From Temnopleurus reevesii (taxonomy: Eukaryota; Echinodermata; Echinoidea; Temnopleuroida; Temnopleuridae): 64,000 nucleotides of DNA. Shown in pieces: positions 13,301-24,714 of this stretch (positions within the stretch are counted from its first letter, which is position 1; the number at the start of each line of letters is the position of its first letter). Made by a program: the position numbers and the translations under genes. Location: NCBI GenBank assembly GCA_036244855.1, contig BQKZ01000757.1, forward strand, positions 65,279 to 129,278, in the 5' to 3' direction. A model generated the notes under the pieces. That model was given only the letters and a program-made list of their open reading frames with translations, did not search any database and was not told where the DNA came from.

Positions 13301-16300
13301 GTTATTCCTCCCTTCGTCATGTTGGGTTTCACTCCCCGAGCCCTCTCTGTCTGCCCCTCTACATGTTTAGTCACACCTGATGATCTGTTCCTTTCTCTTG
13401 TGTGCTGCCAGGCGGAGGTCTGATCAAAAGATTGCTTCAAGGAAAGGTCTTAAATTGATAAAGACTTTTGTGACAAATATTGTTGGCAACATACAAGTAC
13501 ATGAACAAAGATTGAAATCTTTCCAGTCGCAATGCACGGTATCATCTATCAACTCAATCAATTGCCGATGAACGCATTTCTGGTTAATATACTTTAAAAA
13601 TTGTATATATAAAATTTGCAAAAATCCAATAACAGTGAGATTAGCCAGATAATTTGCTATATAAACGAATTTCAATGTAGTTAAGAGCATTTTTTGTTCT
13701 ATGATAATATCTTCAGATGTAACCATGACATTATGCATGATTACATAAAACTTGTCGTTTATCATGCATCCCAAAGTCATATTCAATCGGATATCGAAAT
13801 TTCTGCGGCATTTAATTTGTTATAATTTTTGGGGGGTTTCACAATTTATAACTTAATACTTTGGAAGTGACACCGTTTTGTTACGATCATGTCTATCAAG
13901 TGACATGAATATGAACCATCAGAAATCTGGTCAGGTATTGTGAGGGCAAGCAAACAGCTTGTAAACCTCTCACCAACAAGATTATGTATACATTGTCTCA
14001 GATCTCAGTGAAAATATGTCTATTCATGCTGTCTTAGAATGAGTCTATCTTGATCCTGACGAGACTGTCAAGTGTCACGTGTGATTACAAGCAGGGTTTT
14101 GGATGAATGGCACTGCTTTGTCAGGAACCTTGTCACTTGTCACATGTGTGCTTGAACTTGTTCAGAACGGTGTGGCGAGTTGTTGCCAAATGGTACGCCA
14201 ACCATACATCCCGCACCTATGAACGATGCTATGTCAGTTCCTCTTGCAGGGCAGTCTTGCTTATGTGCCATTAACCAAATATTTTCCCGTGATTTACACG
14301 AACAATGCATACTGATCCGCCGATAGATGAAATACTAAGTGTTGTCATTATGGCTTTAAACTCACACACATAAAAAAAAACACCGGGTTTGGTGTTTACC
14401 ATATTCATATTGGGGCCTTATAGTTGGATCAGGCAACATATCACCCTGGTTGCATTACTTTAATGGAGTCAAAGAACATGAAGACAAGAACGGTATTTTA
14501 TGGACTCCAACTTTTTTCCTTGTCACTGCACGATGTTTAGATAAAAATTATTTCATATGATGTTTTCTGACACATAGGCACACACATAGGCACGCACATG
14601 CATCTGCAAGTATGTTTCAAACTTTTTAACTAAGCTTTTTAACTGAGCAACTATAAAGAATAGCACAAGAAGACATACATCCATCGTTTTTTTTTTTCAC
14701 ACTTGACGATGGGCCTGGTAAATCGACATATCGACTTACACATTTCCACATAAACTTGATGGACAATGCATCTTTAATTTGCATCTTCTTAGAACATCAA
14801 AAGGAATATAAAGTAGGCTCATAGTGAACCAAAAATATGAAGTCAGAAGAGGTGACTTTTACCATACACGTAGACATTAATAGGCGGTAGGTCATGCTGC
14901 TCCGTGTATGTAAACGTCACTTTCGGAGGATCAAATTTGGAAATGAGTTAGATATGACCGTATGTTGGTTTAGAGGAGTGTGATAAATGTGCGGAAAGTT
15001 TCCGCTACTAAGTGGGTGTCTTTTCCTCAATAGCTACTGATCAAACCAATGATGTTAGTGTATACAGGATGTTACCCAATTGCTCTCTCATGTTCACAAT
15101 TCAGCTGTGAAAGAAATTTGAGAAGTTATAAATTTCAACGTTCAGAATGGTGAAATTTTGTAATCATTATGTATAATTTTACTTTGAATTATTCTTATAC
15201 AATTGAAAAATGGCATATGGATAATGTGCTAATGAATGAATGACTTTATTACCAATCAACAACAGCATAAATAACAAACATTTCAAAATATAAATGTATA
15301 AAGGATAATACAGTTTGGAGATGGTAATAGGACCCTACAGAAATAGCATCAAAGCTAGTGAGGCGTAGGACCCCAAATGGCAAGATAGAATTATCATAAC
15401 AATGATTTGATAGAATGGTAACTACATATTTACAATCTATACTCATATTTACAATTTAGTGTATAAGATCACACACTGTTTAATGTTGAAGAAGCATACT
15501 GGAAAGAGATAAGAAGAATAGTAGAATAATAGAAGGAAACATGATTAACAACGATTAAGATATAAAGTACGAATGCTTCTTTTCAAGACCCACACCATGG
15601 AAAATAGTCAATTTGCATAATAAACATGGTAACGGTTGTTATGTCTGCATAATTATCTGCAAATTTCATGATAAAAATAAGAACCATAAAAAGGTGACCA
15701 TGTATATAAGCGCTGTTCAAAAAGAACTAGAAATTGTTTATTTGTTACTCCATTCTTTCCTAAAAAACAGTCTTCAATCATTTTGAATGCCTTCTGTGAT
15801 TATGGTTGAGATGGAGAGGATATTTTTTAAACTAGTATCCAGTGAATTCAGAGTAGATATGACGATCGGAAAAGCAAAATTAAAGCAAATTCAATTTCGA
15901 ACTTCATGAGGCTAAATGTTTGAGGTCAAACGCTTCCTCATTGGACATCTACCACAAGCCAAAATTTTAATAAGCGGAAGGTATCATATTTAATACAAAT
16001 TTGATAAAATTCATAATTATGAAGATAATCTACTTTCCTCCCTGTTATTAGATTTTGTCACTTGTCTCGAAAAAAAAAAGAGCTTTTATTTTGATCTTGG
16101 GCACAATATTTTTGTTACACTGGCCTATCGTATCTGTAAATGTCCTATCAACCAATTAGGAGGATTTTTAAGTCTAGTCAGAATGTTTACACGAAAATGA
16201 GAATGTTATTCTAAATCGAAATATTTTAGCAGCATTATAATGTTTTAGCGGCAGATTTTGTAAATATAGGGGCGTCGGAGCCAAATACTACAAAACTATA

Positions 16301-19300
16301 GCTTTAAATGAATTACCAAAATATTGAATAGTTCTTCATTAGTTCAAATGTATTCACTTGTAAGTAGTCTTCTTCACTCTTTATGCGATCTAATTGAGTC
16401 TTGATTTGATAAGACTGCACCTGTACAAGGCAGACAGGAGTAGCTCAGATCACAATTATCCTATTACCCAAACTCCATTTGTCTGAGCCGGACACCAGGC
16501 CCATTACCTGTGCTTATCACTTGGCAGTTGGACCGGACTTGGTCCTAATTAATAGGTTTGGGTCCGCTAATCTGACGAGCCTGCATGGCAAGGGTGTTCA
16601 TCCAGGTACTTTCAGCAACTTAATTTGATACCCCTTAGTTCATGTAGTTAGGATTCAGGGCGGGATAATTGCATGTTTCTCTTGTGAAAAGCAAACACCT
16701 GACCAATCAAAACAGGTCATCCTAAACAATCTAGACAATTTGATGCCGATATGTAATTGGAGGAAAATAAAGATTTGTATTTGTGTTTGTTCTATATTTC
16801 TGGAGAATTGTTTTCAGTTACCCTCATATTATTATTCTCTGAGAAATGAAATTCCAAGAAATAGATTTTAATTTTCACGCAAACGCACAATGAGATAAAT
16901 ATTTCAATCACACTGCTTTCTTCAGACTTTATGATCTTTGCTATTTTCATTTGAATTCTGGGAAAACACTATTATCAAATGATATTCCACATGGTTTGCG
17001 TCAAAAGCCCTTAACCACAAAGTCGCTGGCACTATACTGGGAAATTCATAATGAGTTACTTTTCATTTATACTTGGCCACGCGTATGTATAATTTGTAAA
17101 AATTGCCTTTCATCGTTTTGGCGAAATGCTGCTCGAAGAATGTTCATTTTTGAAGAGTACTTTTACCATTTCTGATAATATTTGTTAACCTTCCTACAAT
17201 TATCCAAACACTCAGACCTGATGATAGTTACAAAACTCGGGTTTTGTTTCTTCATATACCTCATTGTCAACTCAAAGAATAATCGAAATCATGAGCTACA
17301 TTCGCTAAAATAACCATGAAGGGAAATGATTCTGTCTAGACCAAGAAAAACACGTTTTATAATGTTGGTCCTACAAACAGCCCTAATGCCTTTCAAAAAT
17401 GATAAACAAAAAGGAAAGGACACACATCAAATGTATCCAAATATGATTGGGCCTGAGGGCCTGGACATGGTCGTCTGAATTCTACTATTTGGTTCATTTC
17501 AGAGTCGCTACTTTTGCTGCCAAAAGTGCTTACGTGCGATCCGGACCAATGCACTTGGGGGTATTGATGGGTGGAGATATCACAGGTCGAAGAAAGTTTC
17601 GGCATTCTCATCAATCGTCGAGTCGTGATTAATGAAATATAGAATAGTTAATAATTTATTGTCAGGATCAGGAAACCTGAAACAATGTTATCTTACAAAA
17701 TCGATGAGTGTAGGATAGCATTGGATATGCTCTTGTTATTCATTTAACTATGGTCGTCGAGATATATTCAGTAACACGCATTCACCATTTGTCATCTACG
17801 CGTTACATTCATTTTTCCCATTTCCTTCAGATCGTTGGTCTGAAGCTTATTCTGTTAAATGGAAACTAACTTGATTACCATCAACAACGGAAACATAATG
17901 ATGAAAGTCTTTCATTTTCTCTAACCTCGGGAAAATCTGGACCAGTGCTTTGTAGAGGAAGCTATATCATAAACACGACAAACAAAACAAAATGAGATAA
18001 ACAGTGCTCATGTGAAACTGAATACCAATCAAAATGGTTTATACGTATATATTATTAAAACAATAAGTACATTACTGAAAAACAAATACGATACTGGATA
18101 CATATTTGATGAACAGAGACAGCCAAAACCAATGATTTTACTTTCTGAACTAATCTTTGAAATATTTCCGCCGCTTCTTTCCTCCTTAAAACCTAGTGGC
18201 TACCGCAGTGTTCATCTGTACTTCGTCAAACACAGAATTGTACTTTAGACAAGTTCACTGTGGTTGTCAACTATCCAGAGTGAGTAGACGGATAATCACA
18301 ACAATAATAGATTTCAAACAGTTGCCAAGCCTTCGAATCTAGTTGCTGTCTTTTCGCTCATCATCAGTGTTGTTTACCTGGAACCACCTTCGAGTTTTAC
18401 AACCACACTTGGATCGTCTAATCTCAATCCTGGCCGAGTTTTGTCCTGTTTTGGACGATTAGTTGTCATGAAGGTATAGTTGCTAACCATACATGTATTT
18501 ACAACTATGTCTTCTTTCCAAAAAAAAAAGAATGACGCACATTTTGGTTTCAGATTTCAAAGAAAACTCGCTTGAAACATAAACGTTTGTTTTAGGGGGT
18601 TTTGTCAACAGAACTGGTGTCAAACGATATGGCTGAAATACTTTTTATCTTGATGACGTATACATATCACCTCCAATAATTGTTTCAGTACAAAAACGTG
18701 TGAAAAGAATATGAACAAAATGTATAGTGATAGAATATAATACTTTTCAGACTAATAACATGACATGTGTTATTTTGAAAACATACAGTGTTCCACAGAA
18801 GAGATATATATCATTCAACAAACAACGATCTCATGTCAAGTGACACAGTCCTGCTACAAGTAACGATGATGGTACAGCGTTAGATATTCTACATAACGCT
18901 GGCGTGACGCCAAAACCTATGTGCATTTCACAAGACACTGTCAAATCGTTTCACAACGTTTCCAAAGAGTTTGCGAGTGAAGGTGGCGAATGAAAACTCT
19001 CACTGGTATTACGAATAAGGATCGTCTTTTGCTACATCGCAAAATATTTGGCACTAAACATATTTAACGATATTAATATTGAATGGGTTTTTGAGCTCAC
19101 AGGATGGGACACTGGTGACAATACAAACCTATGACCATGAGGCCTATATGAAAGTGCCTCTAGCTGGTTCAGACCAGACTCTTGAAAAAGTAATAGGTAC
19201 AAAATGTCAGGCTTCCTTTAGGTTCAGAATGCCTTTTGAAAATAAAATCTGAATTAATTACAAGCTTCTCTTCAAGTTGCCGACATTGATGATTTTTTAC

Positions 19301-20846
19301 TCAGCATGACGAGGCAGTTTCTCAGGCAAGACTACTCTGCAGTGAAATCATTTTTGTCAAGATGACCGTGAAAGTTCGTCACCTGTATGATCTTCATACA
19401 CTAATGAGACAGATGAACTTGTAATCACATTTGTCTTGCAAATAAAGCTGTCAGGAGAATAATCCAGCATGGAAACAAATTTCCATTGTCTTGGTTAGCC
19501 TCTACGCAATATGTCTTTGAACAGCAATATTGTGGTCTGAGAGAATGATGATCAACAAGTACGTGCTATTAGTCATTATAATTACCAAAGGGAATATGGA
19601 AAACACCATTTTGCTTTCAATTGAAATGCGATTAAATAACCTAGTTGAGCTATGTGAACGTGAAAGATTTAGGAAGTTGTCGGAATCACAAACAAATAAT
19701 GGCAGAATATGCCAAGAAAATCGAATCAAAATTGTGTCCACCTTTCTATCTATACTAGAAATTATTAGTTGTGCAAAACGTACTATGGTGCGTTGTAACT
19801 TTCCGAGGTTTGCAAACCATACACGTTACCAATATTGTCTTTTATAATCAAAACGTATAGATAAACGTCCCAGAATGGTATCAAGTATTATTTTGAAAGA
19901 AAACTTCTTGTTGTACCTAAATGACCTTGATGGATCGTTGTAAGGTTCATCAGATTTCGGAACCAGTTCTTTTGCTAATCAATTTAATTGGTCTTTACGT
20001 ATATACTATTGAAATAAGTATATTACTGCGTCATTCATCGTTGAATTAAAAAAAAACACATTATGTATCTTTGTAAAAAGTATATGTTAAGTATTCTATA
20101 GCTGTTCTTCTACTAGATATAAACACACATAATTTTCTGAAAGGACAGTAAGTTACCATCTAGATGATCCTTTTTATCAGAAAATTTCTTTGAATATTAG
20201 ACATAAGCACCGTTCTCAGAGCTAATTATAAACTACAAATATAAATCCTTATGACAGTACAAATTTGTCTCTTCTTCTGTTTGATGGATGGGTTTCTTTT
20301 GGGGGAAGGCAGCGTGTAATTTCTGCTTTCTCTGAGATGGGATCCCTTTCCGGAATTCTACATTGTCGCAAAGTCTATTTTCAGCTGTTCGATGGGGCTT
20401 CGTTGTTGAGAGTGATGACGAGTTGGTAGTCGATGAGGGATTAACTGATGATTCGCCATCACCTTGTGGCCGAACTCGATCTCCTTGTCGACAGAAGTCT
20501 TTGATGGACGTTGAATGATTGACGCGTCATCCTTATGGAGTTGAATATATATTGTTGTGCGTTAGGATCAGCGAGGCTATGGAATGGCGATATTGATAGG
20601 TCATACCACAGGACACTTTCGAAAGTACCACTTTCTTATAACGCAGGTAGAGAAGGAAAATAGTCCTGTCATGAAGTGAAGAGTAGTTTACCTTAATGAT
20701 ACCTTTCTTGGATGCTATTTTGGAATTTGGAAGGGTATGCGTATAGGCCGACCAGAGTTTTTGAAAGACGAATTCATTACTTCTTACGTCTATAAGATCA
20801 CCCTTACAGTTCTGAAAGTTATAGGCCCCTACCTAAGGTTTTTTTT
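10396..20846. other. Intergenic, no gene supported
   Basis: Long AT-rich stretch with only short unconvincing frames. Two stretches look less random. One at 16430-16640 is richer in GC and contains GATA-, E-box- and TAATTA-like words. The other at 17503-17628 is a small CpG-rich open frame after a TTTCAG. Neither could be assigned to a gene. AT-rich segments near 18030 and 19990 share a short similar stretch. Confidence 0.45.
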
Positions 20847-21077
20847 TTTAATTTTAAGATGGAACCATGGAATGACATTACCGAAAGTTATCCTAACGTA
20901 GCGCACGTACCGGAGCGTCGTTTTACAACGAATTTGGATGAGCGCCATCTAACGTTTGGTGTACATTTGCGGCAGCTTCTTGTCCAAATTACTTCTCACC
21001 ATGAGATAGATATCGGATTCTCCCTTATAAGACTTGACTGTTATCTACTGTCTCAAGGAACACCTTTTTTGAAGCTG
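20847..21077. repeat. Tandem duplication, copy 1
   Basis: First unit of a direct tandem repeat of about 230 bases. It starts at TTTAATTTTAAG and carries CGTAGCGCACGTACCGG and GGCAGCTTCTTGTCC. Compared with copy 2 it has about 21 extra bases after the ACCGG and scattered substitutions. The open frame here is interrupted in copy 2, which argues against coding function. Confidence 0.9.
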
Positions 21078-21293
21078 TTTTAATTTTAACATGGAACCAT
21101 GAATGACATTACCGAAAGTTATCATAACGTAGCGCACGTACCGGGAATTTGGATGAGCGCCATCTAACGTTTGGTGCACATTTGCGGCAGCTTCTTGTCC
21201 AAATTACTTCTCACTATGATATAGATATCGGATTCTCCCTTATAAAACTGGACTGTTATCTACTGTCTCAAGGGACACATTTTTTGAAGCTGT
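21078..21293. repeat. Tandem duplication, copy 2
   Basis: Second unit, immediately adjacent and in the same orientation. It is about 90 percent identical by eye to the preceding unit apart from a roughly 21-base deletion near its 5' third and a one-base change that destroys the reading frame. Confidence 0.9.
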
Positions 21294-22939
21294 GGCTAAA
21301 CTCTCATCTTGAATGATGCTATATATTTTGATTAATTTAGACGGCAGAAAATAGTTTACAAGTAGAACACAAATCAAGATCGAAACATTAAAATTCAAGT
21401 TCCGAAGCTCAAACTATATTATCGTATGTAGATTTTGGGCTTGTTGGTTGTTGCATTCAGAGAGTCTCTTGCAGGCGGGTTCGTTTTTCAATGGAGAACA
21501 AAATAAATAGAGGAGTCGTTTGTCTCTTTTATGTTGGTTCACCCAACCATCCATGTGAGACGGCTGTTCCAGGCTCACGTTGGTACAAACAAATTGATCC
21601 CTGTCGATACACGCCGTCCTCTTCTGGAATGTTTAGCATACATCATATTTACATGAATTGAATAAATAGTATTCATTAAAGCAGGATACTTCCCTTCTTC
21701 TCGATTGAAAGTATAAAATAAGGTATTACAGCAAGCCAAAACAGTTGCAGAAAATCAGATGAATAGAGCAAAAATTTTGGGAGGTATAAAAAAGAGTTAA
21801 GAATTTAACAGTCCATAAAGTAGGGGAAAAACTAAAGTTCGCTCGACAAATTCGCAACTTTTATGGTGTGAAGGGTACATTTTGTTCAATTCTACCAAAA
21901 CGAATCGTTGTCCAAGCATTCAGAATTTTACAGAATTACATTTTATATAGAATTAGGTATCTGCACCTGCAACAATATTTATAGTGAGTTTCAAAGCATT
22001 TCATACTTTAATCACTTGATTTTTTTTCATTATGTTATAAATTCATATTTTCAAGATCTAAGCCTGTACTGCATATATACAAATCATAAGTGGGATATCC
22101 TTAAAAAAAAATTGAAGCCAATTTTTTCGACCAAGATATGATTTTTGTCTTATTAATATTAACAAAATATAGTACGTGATACCTATGCAGTCACGAGGTG
22201 GCCAATTTTTTAGAATAATTTTCATGTCATAAAAACTTCATAACTCCTTTTCTACGAGTTATAAGTTTTCCTCAAGCTGTTTTGGGGGGTGTTAAGTCCA
22301 CCCATTTTTCGTTCTTGCCCCACAAGCGCCCGAAAGTGCGCGCATGATCATAAATTTGCAGCATTCTACGCTCCATCAATGCTATATATACTTCGGTCTG
22401 TTTTCAATACAGACACATATATTAAAAGCCCACCCAACCACTTAGTGACGTCATCAATTCATTCGCCATTGTCATGATTGTCATGATTTTGTCTGCGGTC
22501 GAAAATAAATACTCGTGTAAATACAGAAATACTTGTAGAGACGCGAGAGGTGTATGGCTGTATGGAATAAATGAAAATGTATTGGGTTTCTAGGGCTTCA
22601 TGCTTGAATCGTTGCCCAGCAAAATGTAGACCATATACACCGTTTATCAGGTATGAAATAAATCGATCTACTCTATGTCACAATTATTTGAGAAAAATGA
22701 AAACGAATTGAAATATTCATTGCAGGACAGCATTTTCTGTTAAACATTTTCTGATAAACCGGATGGCCTCCCCCCTAAAATTCGGTGAGGAATGATTTTT
22801 TGCTCCATTTTTCCCCTTATTAAGCTTAACTACTTAAAATCTCAGAGAACCAACTCATGAAAAGACCCTAAAATGACAGGAAAACTCATCTAAGCGTGTC
22901 TACGGTTCCAAATTTTCTAGGGGAGCCCCCCCCCCCCCC
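21294..22939. other. Intergenic, no gene seen
   Basis: AT-rich sequence with no recognisable gene. It ends in a run of about 14 C residues abutting the assembly gap. Confidence 0.5.
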
Positions 22940-23606
22940 NNNNNNNNNNNNNNNNNNNNNNNNNNNNNNNNNNNNNNNNNNNNNNNNNNNNNNNNNNNNN
23001 NNNNNNNNNNNNNNNNNNNNNNNNNNNNNNNNNNNNNNNNNNNNNNNNNNNNNNNNNNNNNNNNNNNNNNNNNNNNNNNNNNNNNNNNNNNNNNNNNNNN
23101 NNNNNNNNNNNNNNNNNNNNNNNNNNNNNNNNNNNNNNNNNNNNNNNNNNNNNNNNNNNNNNNNNNNNNNNNNNNNNNNNNNNNNNNNNNNNNNNNNNNN
23201 NNNNNNNNNNNNNNNNNNNNNNNNNNNNNNNNNNNNNNNNNNNNNNNNNNNNNNNNNNNNNNNNNNNNNNNNNNNNNNNNNNNNNNNNNNNNNNNNNNNN
23301 NNNNNNNNNNNNNNNNNNNNNNNNNNNNNNNNNNNNNNNNNNNNNNNNNNNNNNNNNNNNNNNNNNNNNNNNNNNNNNNNNNNNNNNNNNNNNNNNNNNN
23401 NNNNNNNNNNNNNNNNNNNNNNNNNNNNNNNNNNNNNNNNNNNNNNNNNNNNNNNNNNNNNNNNNNNNNNNNNNNNNNNNNNNNNNNNNNNNNNNNNNNN
23501 NNNNNNNNNNNNNNNNNNNNNNNNNNNNNNNNNNNNNNNNNNNNNNNNNNNNNNNNNNNNNNNNNNNNNNNNNNNNNNNNNNNNNNNNNNNNNNNNNNNN
23601 NNNNNN
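22940..23606. other. Assembly gap (667 N)
   Basis: Run of N. The left flank is a C homopolymer and the right flank begins CCCC, suggesting that the poly-C tract defeated sequencing. Open frames spanning it are artefacts. Confidence 0.99.
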
Positions 23607-23999
23607 CCCCAAACCCGGACGTCCACCCCTCAGGATATGCGCATCAGTATTTTTTTGTTGACTGAAAATATTCTGAATGAAGTACACGAATGACAATATA
23701 GTGATAGTGAATGTTATTTATCCTGAGATGGTCCATTCATTGTAATCATGAAAATATGACTGACAACATTGCTGTAAGTTGCCAAAAGCAATCACGTTTT
23801 AATCTCACTTTGGTTATTTCATTGTACATCCCCTGCGCTCATGTTTTTTTAAATAAAAATGATAATGCTACGTTTAATCGGATATTAATCAGCACAGACA
23901 AGCAAGTTATCACTCTCTCCCGTCCGTAGTACAGATAGGCCTTTACCCAAATTATCACTTAGTTTTCCCAAGTTCAGTTTTGGAGATTGTTTTAGGCCA
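23607..23999. other. Intergenic, no gene seen
   Basis: AT-rich sequence directly upstream of the promoter-like region of the CNC gene. No distinct feature was seen. Confidence 0.5.
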
Positions 24000-24200
24000 A
24001 ATTTGGGGTTGCTGACGTCACTGATGACCTGGGTGATCTGATCAGCGATCAAGATGATGTCATCGGTACGCCTGCTGATTGGTCAAAACAGCTTGTACAG
24101 TCCTCATTTGCATATTAAAGAGACGGTAACCTGCAGGTCAACCAATCGTGTCGTGTGCACGTGAATCTGCTTGGCTCAGCTGTAATCGGCGCGCGCGATG
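24000..24200 (+). promoter_or_regulatory. NFE2L: Probable promoter of the Nrf2-type CNC transcript
   Basis: A dense set of factor sites lies 430-620 bases upstream of the first coding ATG. TGCTGACGTCA (24010-24020) is a CRE inside 11 of 14 positions of a CRE-type Maf recognition element. ATTGG and CCAAT boxes lie near 24079 and 24142. There is a perfect octamer ATTTGCAT (24106-24113), an E-box CACGTG (24158-24163) and a CpG-rich GGCGCGCGCG patch just downstream. No TATA box stands out. The Maf-type half site would allow autoregulation by CNC-Maf dimers, which is inference. The transcription start is not determined. Confidence 0.5.
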
Positions 24201-24633
24201 TACGTTCGAAAAACATTCAGAGCCAAAATACCATCGAAAGCCTCTGGTGGGCGAGACTGAACCGGGAAGGGAAAAATCCCTAAAATACTACGGACTGACA
24301 AGAAAAGTGATTTGAAAGACGTGAGCGGACTGAAGAAAAACATAACATTAGTCTGTGAAGTGATATAATCGACGAACATAACTGGGATTATTATAATTAT
24401 TGTTGTACACCATCATTCGAAATCTACTGTATATGCACCTTGACTGAAGTATTATCTACTACATTCCGTGAATACCGTATAGAGACAGTACGTGTCACCC
24501 TCTACCAGTAACTACTCGAGCAGTACCAGCATACATCGAAACACTTTAATTTACCGTGATATTCCATCATTTCGTGACTGTAATTTGATACTATTTTGCA
24601 CCAAATCGTAACCGAGGACCTTAGAACTGCAAC
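24201..24633 (+). other. NFE2L: Probable 5' leader of the Nrf2-type transcript
   Basis: Sequence between the motif cluster and the first coding exon. An in-frame TAG at 24622-24624 precedes the ATG, so this ATG is the first in its frame. Splicing within the leader cannot be excluded. Confidence 0.4.
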
Positions 24634-24714
24634 ATGGATGTGGATTTTGATGAGATGGGTATTGCCATAGTGCCACAGCAAAAAACACTCGTACAACTCG
24701 ACACACAAGAAGAG
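24634..24714 (+). CDS. NFE2L: CNC gene alternative first coding exon 1a (Nrf2-type start)
   Basis: 27 codons (MDVDFDEMGIAIVPQ at the start, ending TQEE), followed by a GTATGC donor in phase 0. The frame is closed upstream by TAG at 24622. Joined to the shared exon it gives ...EE-DMDLIETLWRQDIDMG, the same layout as human NRF2, where a 15-16 residue first exon precedes DMDLIDILWRQDIDLG. It has no signal anchor, so the product should be cytosolic/nuclear and available to KEAP1. The exon is too short to prove by homology; the evidence is position, phase, upstream promoter motifs and a layout matching NRF2. Confidence 0.75.

Noticed and set aside
20859..21083. 74-codon reading frame starting MEPWNDITES
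   Set aside because: The adjacent duplicate copy breaks the frame by a one-base change and a deletion, and no domain is recognised.
22886..23696. Long reading frames across 22.9-23.7 kb
   Set aside because: They consist mostly of N and exist only because the gap has no stop codons.
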